This document shows, piece after piece, positions 21,828 through 30,069 of a stretch of DNA of 35,276 bases; the first letter of the stretch is position 1, and each line of letters starts with the position of its first letter. The stretch lies in assembly GCA_029936705.1 (NCBI GenBank), contig JAPYSD010000003.1:1-35276 (forward strand), read 5' to 3'. The position numbers and the translations under genes were made by a program. The notes beneath the pieces are model-generated. The model saw only the letters and a program-made list of their open reading frames with translations, did not search any database and was not told the DNA's origin. This DNA is from Croceicoccus sp. (GTDB lineage: Bacteria > Pseudomonadota > Alphaproteobacteria > Sphingomonadales > Sphingomonadaceae).

Positions 21828-22784
21828 ATGACAATTACCAATGCTACTATCGCTGGCATGGCTGGTTCGGAGCGTAAGATGCAGATCGCAGTTGATCGCA
21901 TCCGCAATGAAACAAACGAACTAGTTGGTTCGGGCCTTGCTGCTACCACCGCCGAAGTTCAAGCGCTCGCAAACGGCGGACCTCGCAAGGTATCGCTGGA
22001 CTACGTGAAGCCACTATCGGCTGACGTTTTCAACGTCTCGAATGACGACATCAACGACGAAGGCGACGTTGGCGGCATGGAAGGCGCTAGCTTCAACGCC
22101 ATGCGTCTGGACCTAAACTACGCTTTCGGGACCACCGACCTAACGCAGATCGTCACTGGCTACGCCAAGGACGGTGACATTCGCGCCGGTCTTGCTGGCT
22201 ATCAGAATGCCGTTACCAAGGGCCTTGTAGGTTCCGCGCTGGTTGGCGTGAAGGCTGCACTTGCTGCTAACGCTGTCATCACCCACGATGTTGCAACCGA
22301 TTTTGAATGGCAGGCAATCTACGACGCCGCTGCAACCGCAGAAGAGTGGTCGAGCCTGTTCAACGTGCTGATCGTTTCGCACGGCCGTTACGCCAAAATG
22401 CAGGGCGCACAGAACGGGTTCGTTGCTCCTTCGGAATCGAACACCCGTTTCGGTGAAGCGCAGGGCTACACCCTCATCAAAAGCAACACCCTCACGGACG
22501 ACCAGCTAATCATGGGCCGTACAGGCGCGTTGGCATACGGCGAAGGCACTGCGCAGCAGGCTTTCGAAGTTGAGCGCAAGGCAAACGGCGGTAACGGCGG
22601 TGGCGCAGACATCCTGCACACTCGTTTCAGCCGCGTAGCGCAGCCAGTTGGCATGTCGTACGAAGGCGCGATTCCAACTTCGCAGGCAGCGGTTAAGGCT
22701 GCGCTGGAAGCTGCCGCAAGCTGGAGCCTAGTTGCTCCAGAAGCGCAGTTCGGCTTCCGCTTCATCAACTTCAACGTCGTCTAA
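21828..22784 (+). CDS. Major capsid protein (318 aa)
   Basis: Forms the capsid shell. I call it from order (portal, MuF, scaffold, this gene, connectors), size and content. It starts MTITNATIAGMAG, carries a spine-helix-like region, and the C-terminal half is rich in Ala and Gly with DILHTRFSRVAQPVGMSYEG and ends GFRFINFNVV, like HK97-fold coat proteins. The ATG follows GGAG by 8 nt; part of that site lies in a leader hairpin. A dedicated terminator with a GCAA loop follows, which suggests a separate, abundant transcript. Confidence 0.85.
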   Translation: MTITNATIAGMAGSERKMQIAVDRIRNETNELVGSGLAATTAEVQALANGGPRKVSLDYVKPLSADVFNVSNDDINDEGDVGGMEGASFNAMRLDLNYAFGTTDLTQIVTGYAKDGDIRAGLAGYQNAVTKGLVGSALVGVKAALAANAVITHDVATDFEWQAIYDAAATAEEWSSLFNVLIVSHGRYAKMQGAQNGFVAPSESNTRFGEAQGYTLIKSNTLTDDQLIMGRTGALAYGEGTAQQAFEVERKANGGNGGGADILHTRFSRVAQPVGMSYEGAIPTSQAAVKAALEAAASWSLVAPEAQFGFRFINFNVV

Positions 22785-22804
22785 TAGGCAACGCTAGCGA
22801 TTGG

Positions 22805-22831
22805 GGCCGCTCCGCAAGGGGCGGCCTTTTT
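22805..22831 (+). terminator. Rho-independent terminator after major capsid gene
   Basis: GGCCGCTCC/GGGGCGGCC (one G-T pair) with a GCAA tetraloop and TTTTT. It lies 20 nt past the capsid stop and 10 nt before the next TAAATAC element. Confidence 0.92.
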
Positions 22832-22841
22832 CGTCTGAGGT

Positions 22842-22848
22842 TAAATAC
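22842..22848 (+). promoter_or_regulatory. Late-module TAAATAC element after the capsid terminator
   Basis: TAAATAC stands 10 nt after the capsid terminator and 24 nt before the ATG at 22873. A new start of transcription is needed here if the terminator works, which supports a promoter role. Confidence 0.55.
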
Positions 22849-22872
22849 CGCGACACAAACAACGGGGCGAAC

Positions 22873-23268
22873 ATGGACCTAGCAGCATCAAGAACCTACG
22901 CCGCAGAGCGTCAGCTAGAACAATGGGACTTGGAAGCGGATGACGTTCTCCAAGCGAAGTTGCTGCTAGCATCAGACTACATCGCGGAACGCTATCAACT
23001 AAAGGCGGAACTAAGCGCCTCTGAGCAAGCGAAGCTAGATGTCGCGCAATTCAAGATTGCCTATGACTTCCTTGTCAACGGCGATCCAGCCAGCCGTGAG
23101 GAACGCATCACCACCAAGGAGAAGAGCGAACTGAGTGGCTTGGGTAAAGAGGAAAAGGAGTTCGCAGATGTCGAATACGATCCTTATCCCGGCGTAACGA
23201 GGCTCTTGGCGCCCCTGTGCGTCTCCACATCGCCCGCAAGCGTTAGCTTCGGCAAGTTGGTGCGCTAA
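22873..23268 (+). CDS. Head-tail connector / neck protein, gp6- or DnaT-like (131 aa)
   Basis: The small helical protein begins MDLAASRTYAAERQLEQWDL and has ADDVLQAKLLLASDYIAERY, the pattern of head completion proteins (HK97 gp6-like, sometimes annotated DnaT-like) that sit under the portal. The C-terminal third is less regular. The start at 22873 is preferred to 22801, which would run through the terminator. The stop shares one base with the next ATG, so three connector genes are coupled in a row. Confidence 0.7.
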   Translation: MDLAASRTYAAERQLEQWDLEADDVLQAKLLLASDYIAERYQLKAELSASEQAKLDVAQFKIAYDFLVNGDPASREERITTKEKSELSGLGKEEKEFADVEYDPYPGVTRLLAPLCVSTSPASVSFGKLVR

Positions 23269-23603
23269 TGTCGTTCTACGCCAACATGGCCCTTCTAGCG
23301 GCTTCCCTGCTCGCCAAGTTCGGCGCTTCTGCAACGCTGACCTCCAATAGCCGCACCTTCAACAAACAGACCAACCGGATGGAGGGCGAGACCGCAGAGG
23401 CAACACAATGCCGCGCAGTTGTTCGCCCTGTGGAGATTATCGACGAAGATGGCCGCGAGGTCACCTACACGCAGGCAGTCTTGAACGTCGAACCCGTTGA
23501 AGGCGGCAAGCTAACCCTTGGCAGCGATACCTACAACATCGGCAAGGTAACAGTTGTCAAGCCTATCGGCAGTCCAATCATCTACTTCGCGGAGGTCAGC
23601 TAA
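23268..23603 (+). CDS. Head closure / head-tail joining protein (111 aa)
   Basis: A beta-rich small protein (QCRAVVRPVEIIDEDGREV, then TQAVLNVEPVEGGKLTLGSD, YNIGKVTVVKPIG) with the size and position of head closure proteins that stack below the first connector. It overlaps both neighbours by one base and is surely in the same operon. The family assignment rests on gene order and beta-rich character rather than a signature motif. Confidence 0.68.
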   Translation: MSFYANMALLAASLLAKFGASATLTSNSRTFNKQTNRMEGETAEATQCRAVVRPVEIIDEDGREVTYTQAVLNVEPVEGGKLTLGSDTYNIGKVTVVKPIGSPIIYFAEVS

Positions 23604-23899
23604 TGCGCATCGACCTTAGCGATCTGATGGATGGCAGCATCGAAAAACTAGTGGATGAAGCAGTCCTAGACGTAACCGCAAAGGTAACGCTGGATGCTCA
23701 CCGCAACTTGGTCGAGGCAAGCCCCGTTAAATCTGGTGCCTTTCGTGGCGCGTGGACCGTCGAAACTCCGAACAAAGCCTATGACGATGGCATGATCGAG
23801 AACGACAAAGAATACGCGGCAGCGCTCGCTAAGGGACATTCCCCTCAAGCACCTTCCGGATGGGTGGAGAACAGTATTGAGGCGGCAACCCGCCTGTAA
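23603..23899 (+). CDS. HK97 gp10-like neck/tail completion protein (98 aa)
   Basis: The sequence has the gp10-family layout: an N-terminal helix, then AHRNLVEASPVKSGAFRGAW, where a helix is followed by the conserved P-x-x-S-G turn, and EYAAALAKGHSPQAPSGWVE at the C-terminus. These proteins join tail to head. One-base overlap with the preceding gene. Confidence 0.8.
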   Translation: MRIDLSDLMDGSIEKLVDEAVLDVTAKVTLDAHRNLVEASPVKSGAFRGAWTVETPNKAYDDGMIENDKEYAAALAKGHSPQAPSGWVENSIEAATRL

Positions 23900-23908
23900 G
23901 GAGACACA

Positions 23909-24340
23909 ATGAAAATCTACATGGACATTGATACGCTAAATGCGAAGTTTTGGGCAACTGCGCTTACCTACGACGAAGGCGCAAAGACAATTCCAGAAAG
24001 CCAAATCCTCACTGAGAATGGCCCTGTGCAGGAAGTGGACGAGGCTCAGCCTTGGGTCCGCTGGACAATCAACCCCGGCGCAAGCCAGCGCGTCACACAG
24101 GGCGAAACGGCCCTCTTCAAGAACCTAGGCACTGCCTTTCTGGAAGTCTTGGTTCCGAAGGGCACAGGCACCGCCACAGGTGAGGAAATTCGTGATGCTC
24201 TCATTGCTGCACTGGCAGATTGGAAGAGCGACGATAAGGCGCTGCACATCTACAAGCACAACGCATCCAAAGGACAAGGTACTAAGGAAAGCCATCAACT
24301 GAACGCGGTCTTCTACTACGAGTCCAAGCGCGAAGCCTAA
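23909..24340 (+). CDS. Tail terminator protein (143 aa)
   Basis: Size, alpha-beta pattern and position directly before the tail tube gene fit the tail terminator (lambda gpU / DUF4128-like) that caps the tail and fixes its length. Visible segments are MKIYMDIDTLNAKFWATAL, QPWVRWTINPGASQRVTQGE and FLEVLVPKGTGT. AAGGAG stands before the ATG with good spacing. Confidence 0.75.
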   Translation: MKIYMDIDTLNAKFWATALTYDEGAKTIPESQILTENGPVQEVDEAQPWVRWTINPGASQRVTQGETALFKNLGTAFLEVLVPKGTGTATGEEIRDALIAALADWKSDDKALHIYKHNASKGQGTKESHQLNAVFYYESKREA

Positions 24341-24355
24341 TTGCGGATAGGCGCA

Positions 24356-24383
24356 TAAATACCGCGGAGCCGAATGCGGCTCC
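24356..24383 (+). promoter_or_regulatory. Late-module TAAATAC element with hairpin before tail tube gene
   Basis: TAAATAC (24356-24362) is followed by the hairpin GGAGCCG/CGGCTCC with loop AATG (24366-24383). A transcript starting about 7 nt after TAAATA would begin at this hairpin. Confidence 0.5.
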
Positions 24384-24410
24384 CCTAGTCTATAGATACA
24401 GGAGAACCGC

Positions 24411-25316
24411 ATGGCACTCGTTAATGCATCCGATCTCTTTCACTCAATTGTGAAGGAAACCACTTTCGGGGAGACGCCTACCACTGGCGCTACCCGCTAT
24501 GAACTACCCGTAGCAGCAGACCAAGAACCCCTTGCTGCTAGCGCGACTGTAATTGCAAGCAACACAAAGCGCCCGATGCGTTCGAGCAACGGCCAGCGCC
24601 GTGGTGCTGAAGTAGTGGAAGGCTCAGTTTCCACCCGCTTCGTGAAGGCTGACTTCATGGACCTTCTGCTTGAGAACGCGCTCTGCAACAGCTTCACAAC
24701 GAACGTCCTAAAGGCTGGCGACACCGATCAATCGTTCTCGATGATTACCAAGTTCGCTGACGACATGTACAAGATCAACGCTGGCTGCGCAGTCACCGGC
24801 TTCTCGATCACGGCTAAGGGCAACGAGGAAGTTGCGATCAGCTTCGACATCATGGGCAGCAAGCAGACCCGCTCTGCAACTGACAATGCTCTCGCCGTTA
24901 CCAATGCAACCGGCCTTGTCGAATTCATCGGATCGGAAGTCGGCACCATCACGGTAGCTGGTCAGACCCTACAGGTTGCAGACCTCACTTTCTCGACCAA
25001 GCTGGACAAGACCCGCCGCTTCGCGCTCGGCAGCAATAACAGCCTAGCTTATGGCGTGAATGGAGTTCGTGAGACGATCCTGACTGTGAAGGCTTACCGC
25101 GAGAGCTTCGCAATCGACACCGCGATCACCGGCCTAGAGCAGGCTTGCTCGTTCCAGATTGGTGGCAATGGCACCGGCTACAGCTTCGAAATGCCCGCCG
25201 CTTATGGCGACATTCCGAAGGACACGCTGAGCGACGGTAGCGCGTTCGCGGAAATCAACTTCTCGGCTGCATACGACGACACAGCAGATACCAGCCTAGT
25301 CATCACCAAACTCTAA
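24411..25316 (+). CDS. Tail tube protein (301 aa)
   Basis: A beta-rich protein placed between tail terminator and tail chaperones, the standard place for the major tail tube subunit. It starts MALVNASDLFHSIVKETTFG and has alternating strand regions (GFSITAKGNEEVAISFDIMG, DLTFSTKLDKTRRFALGSNN, AFAEINFSAAYDDTADTSLV). The length is usual for siphovirus tube proteins with an extra domain. GGAG precedes the ATG by 6 nt. Confidence 0.83.
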   Translation: MALVNASDLFHSIVKETTFGETPTTGATRYELPVAADQEPLAASATVIASNTKRPMRSSNGQRRGAEVVEGSVSTRFVKADFMDLLLENALCNSFTTNVLKAGDTDQSFSMITKFADDMYKINAGCAVTGFSITAKGNEEVAISFDIMGSKQTRSATDNALAVTNATGLVEFIGSEVGTITVAGQTLQVADLTFSTKLDKTRRFALGSNNSLAYGVNGVRETILTVKAYRESFAIDTAITGLEQACSFQIGGNGTGYSFEMPAAYGDIPKDTLSDGSAFAEINFSAAYDDTADTSLVITKL

Positions 25317-25317
25317 T

Positions 25318-25353
25318 TTAGAACGGGACGCTCTCCTCCCTTAACCGTTCTAA
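25318..25353 (+). terminator. Possible terminator hairpin after tail tube gene
   Basis: TTAGAACGG (25318-25326) and CCGTTCTAA (25345-25353) form a perfect 9-bp stem right behind the stop. There is no U-tract and the loop is long (18 nt). It could instead protect the 3' end of an abundant mRNA. Confidence 0.45.
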
Positions 25354-25396
25354 TGGGTGGCTCGTTGCTCTGGCAGCGGGCCATTCCCATGAACTG

Positions 25397-25419
25397 CATA
25401 AATACTTGGCCAATTTATG
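25397..25419 (+). promoter_or_regulatory. Late-module TAAATAC element before tail chaperone gene
   Basis: TAAATAC (25399-25405) lies in a dyad: CATAAA and TTTATG flank TTGGCCAA, with three extra bases (TAC) on the left side. Confidence 0.5.
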
Positions 25420-25432
25420 TGAGGAGATTCCA

Positions 25433-25891
25433 ATGGCCAAAATCAATTTCGACATTCCAACTCGTTTTGACGAAGAGCAGGCACGCGAAGGTGTCTGGTT
25501 CTCGATTGAAGACGAGCATGACCAGCTTTGGGGCGAGTTCAAGCTAGCTTACTTGGATGGCGATGCACCTGAGATTAAGAAGCTGCGCACCAAGCTGAAA
25601 GCCAAGTATGCGAAGGACATTCGCCTAGGCAAGCTGGATCAAGACAAGGTAGCGATGGAAGTCTTCCTGTCGTTCGTCCTGCTCGATTGGCGTAAGGTCA
25701 AAGCAAATGGCAAGGACGTAACGTTCAGCCGCGAAGCAGCAGAGGCCTATTTTGCCATTCCTAAAGTAGCATCCTTCGCATGGCCAAGGCTACTACAGTA
25801 CGCCAGTGACGTTCGCCACTACAACGATAAGGCAGCAGAACAAGGTGTCGATCCTGTAATTGATAAGGACGAAACTCTGGGAAACTCCTAA
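25433..25891 (+). CDS. Tail assembly chaperone, zero-frame product (gpG-like, 152 aa)
   Basis: Tail chaperones hold the tape measure protein during tail assembly. Located between tube and tape measure genes, the product is a helical acidic protein (KINFDIPTRFDEEQAREGVW, then YLDGDAPEIKKLRTKLKAKY). GAGGAG precedes ATG 25433; a TTG at 25406 lacks a site. Near its end the zero frame reads CTG GGA AAC TCC TAA, so the slippery heptamer G-GGA-AAC stands two codons before the stop. A -1 slip there yields the 261-aa fusion with the next frame, as in lambda gpG/gpGT. Confidence 0.85.
   Translation: MAKINFDIPTRFDEEQAREGVWFSIEDEHDQLWGEFKLAYLDGDAPEIKKLRTKLKAKYAKDIRLGKLDQDKVAMEVFLSFVLLDWRKVKANGKDVTFSREAAEAYFAIPKVASFAWPRLLQYASDVRHYNDKAAEQGVDPVIDKDETLGNS
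25879..25885 (+). other. Probable programmed -1 frameshift site GGGAAAC
   Basis: The heptamer is in phase as G GGA AAC, of the X-XXY-YYZ type, like lambda's GGGAAAG in the same gene position. AAGGA (25865-25869) lies 9 nt upstream and could stimulate slipping as a Shine-Dalgarno-like element. No strong downstream stem-loop is evident. Confidence 0.82.
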
Positions 25892-26217
25892 GCCAACTCA
25901 AATGGACACTCCGCGAAGACTTGGAAACCCTACAGGACGAAGCCGACGCGGGTGTCCCCTATGCCATTGAGGCGCTGGACAAAGCATCCACCGAGTACAA
26001 CGAGTTCTACTGGTGGGCGTTCAGCGAATTAGCAACCGAGCGACAAATAGGAATGGCCGTTGGCGCGATTCCATGTAGTGCTATCCATGCCTTCTGCGAC
26101 GAGCATCGTATCACAGGCTATGAGCGCTATGTGTTTCATCATTGTATGCGCGAACTAGACATCGTCCAACGCAAGCACATCAAGAAGAAGAGCGATAGCG
26201 CGGCGAAGGCCAAGTAA
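25885..26217 (+). CDS. Tail assembly chaperone, -1 frame extension (gpT-like part of the GT fusion)
   Basis: This frame has no credible start of its own: the first start-like codon is a TTG at 25921 without a ribosome binding site. It is open in phase from the slippery site, reading LLSQLKWTLREDLETLQ and then AIEALDKASTEYNEFYWWAF, with a basic tail HIKKKSDSAAKAK. The expected GT product joins 151 zero-frame residues to 110 from this frame. In lambda the T part binds the tape measure protein, whose gene follows here directly. Confidence 0.8.
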   Translation, partial: LLSQLKWTLREDLETLQDEADAGVPYAIEALDKASTEYNEFYWWAFSELATERQIGMAVGAIPCSAIHAFCDEHRITGYERYVFHHCMRELDIVQRKHIKKKSDSAAKAK

Positions 26218-26226
26218 CCCACGGAG

Positions 26227-26256
26227 TAAATACGGGCACAGACTTATGAGGTGCCC
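26227..26256 (+). promoter_or_regulatory. Late-module TAAATAC element and hairpin covering the tape measure ribosome binding site
   Basis: TAAATAC (26227-26233) abuts GGGCAC (26234-26239), which pairs with GTGCCC (26251-26256) immediately before the ATG. The GAGG site (26248-26251) lies at the loop/stem edge, so folding would limit initiation. Confidence 0.5.
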
Positions 26257-29200
26257 ATGGCGGAAGCTGAGAAAGTAATTAGAATCCGTATCGACGCGTC
26301 GGGTGCCCAAACAGGTGCCCGACAAGTTGGCGGCGCGATTGATAACGTAAAAGCAAAAGCCGCGGGCCTAGTCGGTGCTAACGACAACGCGGCGGGTTCG
26401 TTCAATCGCTTAGGCTCGGCCATGGGCGGCGCATCCAAACATGGCGCTGCGATGCAGGGCATCTTAGGCGGCATTCAGGGCCGTGCAGCTTCCACCGTTC
26501 CCGTTATCGGCAATCTGGTAAGCACACTCGCTGGCATGGGGCCGCAAGCTGCCGTGGTTGCGGCAGTGGGTGCAGCATTTGCCATCGTGGCAGCAAAGGC
26601 GGTCCAAGCGGCTGCGCAGGTGCAAAGCTGGAAAGCCTCGCTCCAGACAGTCACGGGAAGCGCAGAGGCTGCTGACTCCGCCTATCGCGGTCTAGTCCAG
26701 TTTGCAGCCAATACACCATTCACGCTGGACCAGTCGATTGAAGGCTTCACGAAGCTGCGCTCGCTTGGCCTGTCCACCAGCGAAGAAATCATGACCAGCT
26801 ACGGCAACACCTCGGCTGCGATGGGCAAGTCCATGACGCAAATGGTCGAGGCTGTTGCGGACGCCACCACTGGCGAGTTTGAACGTCTTAAGGAGTTCGG
26901 CATCAAGGCCAAGTCCGAAGGCGACAACGTGGCTTTCACCTTCCAAGGCGTCACCAAAACCGTTGGCAAGAACGCGAAGGAAATTGAAAAGTATCTCATC
27001 GACATTGGCAACACCAAGTTCGCTTCCGCGATGGCGTTGCAGATGCAAACGCTCAATGCCGCATTCTCCAACTTGGAGGATAGCATCTTCCAGATGTTCG
27101 CTCGCATGGGAGAGGGCGAACTAGGCGATCTTGTCAAAGACATCGTCCAGATAATCTCGGCAGGCGTTTCGTCCATCACCCCGCTCCTAGGCGGCATCAT
27201 GGACTTCTTCGGCGGCATACTGCGCGCTGTCTGGGAGGTGACGAAGGGCGTTGCTCAGTTCTTCACCGTCGGCTTCGGCGGTGCAGAGGGCGCAGGTAAT
27301 GTGCTCGACACTTTGGGTGTCGCGTTCTCCGTTGTCGGTCAGGTGGCTTCCATCGTCGGCAAGGTCATTGGCAGCGTCTTCGGCGTCATCGCGCAAACTG
27401 CCGGAATGGTGGTCGGTCTAATCCAGTCGGCATTTCAAAAGCTGTTCGGCTGGATGCTACCTAGCTTCGACCTAACCGGACAATCGGCCGGCGAAAGTCT
27501 CATGGGCATCCTGCGCGCTGGTGAGTTCATCGCGAACACCCTGCCAGATGTGTTTGCGACTGCGCTTAAAGAGATCAAGTCCATGTTCGTCAGCGCGGGT
27601 CAGGCGCTTGCTGCGAGCCTAACAGGCGACTTCTCGCTTTGGGATAACGTGGACCTCTCGTTCTCCAAAACGAAGGCGGCATCCGCAGCCATGCGGACCG
27701 AAGCTGGCAAGATCTTCGCAGACCAGAAAGCCAACCGCGCCATGCTGGATGATCTGCGCGGCGACTTTGGCGGCGGCAACATCGACTATGACGCACTAGG
27801 TGGAACGCCAAGCGGTGCGCAGGGCGGCGGCAGCGCTGGCAAGAACGCAGAGGCCGAGAAGAAGCGGCTAGCGGACGAGTTCTGGGAAACCCTCAAAAAC
27901 CAAGCCGCTACCGCTGCACTCCTACCAATCGAAGCCGAAAACCTCACGAAGCAGCAAGAACTACAGAAAATCCTAGGCCGCGATCTGGCCAAGGATGAGC
28001 AAGATCGCGTGAACGCTGCAATGCAGCTCATCCGCACAAATGAGTTCCTGACCAGTGCGAAGGAGGCCAGCGCGGCAGCCAACCGCAAAGCTGGAATCGA
28101 GGAAGAACTTACCCGCAAGCGGATAGCGGGAATGAGCGAAGAGCAGCTTGAGGTTGAGCGCGCTGTTCTCGAATTCCGCACCGACGCATTGGCCGAGGGA
28201 TTGGACCTAGAGGACGAGCGATACAGAAAGGCAGAAGAGCAGCTTCGCATTGATGAGCAGCGCCTAGCGATACAAGAAAAGATCAACGCTCAGTTGTCTC
28301 GCGCTACCGGCCTCGCTGACCAGTACAGCCAGACCTATCGAACGGCGCAGGAAACCATTGGCTTTGCCAAGGATCGTGAAGCTGCCCGCGTTGCCTACAA
28401 CAGTGGAGAGTATGGCACTGGCGAGGTTGCAGAGCGAACCTACAGGGAAGTCCTAGAGGGCATTGACGACGCTTCGAAGGAAGGCGGTCGCCGCATGAAG
28501 GAAGAACTGGGCTTCGCAATCGAAGACCTAGGCTCCATGATTAAGGGCAGTTGGGGCAAAGCGATCAGCGGTCTTGGCTACCTCATCCAAGACATGGTTG
28601 CAGCATCACGCGGCGATGTGGCTAGCGGCGGATTGATGGGCGGCATTGCTGGCGTGCTCAGCAGCGCGCTTGGCGACGAGAAGGGCTCCATAGCCAAGGG
28701 CTACGCCGAAGCTACCGAGAAGACCCTCACAGGGCTGTTCAAGGGCGAAACATGGACGAAGCCCCTATCCAGCATGACGAGCAGCTTTGCTGACTTCAAA
28801 GGGAGCTTGGGCAGCATCTTCGGCAAGGGCGGCGACTTCATGAAGGGCATGGGCAATGTCCTCGGCACCCTAGGCGCTGGCGCGCAAATGGGCGGAATGG
28901 TCGCAGGCGTTGGCAAAGCCCTGTGGGGCAAGTTCAGCACCACTGGCGCGCAGGTCGGCGGTGCAATTGGAAACATCTTTGGTCCGATCGGTGGCATGAT
29001 TGGTTCGACGCTTGGCGGCATCGTGGGCGGTGCTTTCAAGAAGACCAAATGGGGCGCCGCTGACATCACGGCAAACGGCGTCACGACGAGGGGCAACAAT
29101 GGAACGTCCATTGACGGCGCAGTGGCGGCGAGCGGGAACATCACGGACAGCCTAGCGCGGATCGCAGACACGCTTGGCGGCAACGTGGGCGACTTCGGCA

Positions 29201-30069
29201 GGATCGTAATTGGCCAGCGACACGACGACTGGCGCGTCAATGCAACGGGTACCAGCCTGAAAAAGAAAAAGGGCGCGACCGAGTTTGACGACGATCAGGA
29301 AGGCGCAATTCGCTATGCCCTCAGCCTCGCAATCGAGCGCGGCGCTATCACCGGCATCCGCGCTTCCACCAACCGACTTTTAAAGGCCGGTAGTGACATC
29401 GAGGCGCAGCTAGAAAAGGCCCTGCAATTCGAAGGTGTGTTCAAAAGTCTGGATGCGCTGAAAGACCCTGTGCAGGCAGCAATTAGCGGCCTCAACACTG
29501 AGTTTGAGCAGCTAACCGGCTTGTTCAAGGAGGCAGGTGCTAGCGCAGCAGAATGGGCCAATCTTGAGGAATACCGCAGTCTAAAGATGCAGGAGTTGAT
29601 GAAGCAGGAAACTTCCACTCTGCGTGATCTTCTCAAGGATTTGAACGGCGAGGCAGGCGGCGCAAGTCCACTGTCATTGCTGACACGCGACATGGCTGAT
29701 TTGGCCAAGTTCCAGACCGACATTGCGGCTGGAAAGTCCGTCGATCAGGGCGAGTATTCCGACCTTGTAGGAAGCATCCTGGACAATGCTTCGATCTACG
29801 GCGCGAACTCCACTGAGTATCAGGCCATCATTGAGAAGCTACGCGGTGCAACCGAAGGGGCGATTGAAAACATCGAAAGCCGTTTCGAGAACGATCCGAC
29901 GACGAACGCGATCATGGATGGCACGAACGCGACCGTAAGCGCAATCGGACAGACCAACGACATCCTGTCGCGCATAGAGGAAAGGCTGGCGGCCACAAAC
30001 ACGAACACAAATTCCAGCGGCCCTTGGGCAAGAGCAGCGGCCCGCAATGGCAAGCTGCTAGCCTACTGA
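26257..30069 (+). CDS. Tail tape measure protein (1270 aa)
   Basis: Sets tail length and is delivered into the cell envelope during infection. It is by far the longest closed gene in the window. Near the N-terminus is the tape measure domain pattern: SWKASLQTVTGSAEAADSAY, then FAANTPFTLDQSIEGFTKLR. Hydrophobic segments lie at about 90-120 and 290-400 (GAAFAIVAAKAVQAAAQV; VFSVVGQVASIVGKVIG-like), then a long coiled coil (about 530-690) and a Gly-rich part near 860-930 (GGMIGSTLGGIVGGAF). ATG 26257 is chosen over the in-frame GTG at 26251 because GAGG lies 5 nt upstream. Confidence 0.93.
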   Translation: MAEAEKVIRIRIDASGAQTGARQVGGAIDNVKAKAAGLVGANDNAAGSFNRLGSAMGGASKHGAAMQGILGGIQGRAASTVPVIGNLVSTLAGMGPQAAVVAAVGAAFAIVAAKAVQAAAQVQSWKASLQTVTGSAEAADSAYRGLVQFAANTPFTLDQSIEGFTKLRSLGLSTSEEIMTSYGNTSAAMGKSMTQMVEAVADATTGEFERLKEFGIKAKSEGDNVAFTFQGVTKTVGKNAKEIEKYLIDIGNTKFASAMALQMQTLNAAFSNLEDSIFQMFARMGEGELGDLVKDIVQIISAGVSSITPLLGGIMDFFGGILRAVWEVTKGVAQFFTVGFGGAEGAGNVLDTLGVAFSVVGQVASIVGKVIGSVFGVIAQTAGMVVGLIQSAFQKLFGWMLPSFDLTGQSAGESLMGILRAGEFIANTLPDVFATALKEIKSMFVSAGQALAASLTGDFSLWDNVDLSFSKTKAASAAMRTEAGKIFADQKANRAMLDDLRGDFGGGNIDYDALGGTPSGAQGGGSAGKNAEAEKKRLADEFWETLKNQAATAALLPIEAENLTKQQELQKILGRDLAKDEQDRVNAAMQLIRTNEFLTSAKEASAAANRKAGIEEELTRKRIAGMSEEQLEVERAVLEFRTDALAEGLDLEDERYRKAEEQLRIDEQRLAIQEKINAQLSRATGLADQYSQTYRTAQETIGFAKDREAARVAYNSGEYGTGEVAERTYREVLEGIDDASKEGGRRMKEELGFAIEDLGSMIKGSWGKAISGLGYLIQDMVAASRGDVASGGLMGGIAGVLSSALGDEKGSIAKGYAEATEKTLTGLFKGETWTKPLSSMTSSFADFKGSLGSIFGKGGDFMKGMGNVLGTLGAGAQMGGMVAGVGKALWGKFSTTGAQVGGAIGNIFGPIGGMIGSTLGGIVGGAFKKTKWGAADITANGVTTRGNNGTSIDGAVAASGNITDSLARIADTLGGNVGDFGRIVIGQRHDDWRVNATGTSLKKKKGATEFDDDQEGAIRYALSLAIERGAITGIRASTNRLLKAGSDIEAQLEKALQFEGVFKSLDALKDPVQAAISGLNTEFEQLTGLFKEAGASAAEWANLEEYRSLKMQELMKQETSTLRDLLKDLNGEAGGASPLSLLTRDMADLAKFQTDIAAGKSVDQGEYSDLVGSILDNASIYGANSTEYQAIIEKLRGATEGAIENIESRFENDPTTNAIMDGTNATVSAIGQTNDILSRIEERLAATNTNTNSSGPWARAAARNGKLLAY

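Noticed and set aside
25921..26217. Independent gene starting at TTG 25921
   Set aside because: No ribosome binding site; the frame is open upstream to the slippery heptamer and is better explained as a -1 frameshift product.
27786..28286. 166-aa minus-strand frame inside the tape measure gene
   Set aside because: Ser/Arg-rich shadow frame opposite the coiled-coil region, with no start signal.
28701..29240. 179-aa minus-strand frame inside the tape measure gene
   Set aside because: A shadow frame rich in Pro, Ser and Met inside a clear tape measure gene.
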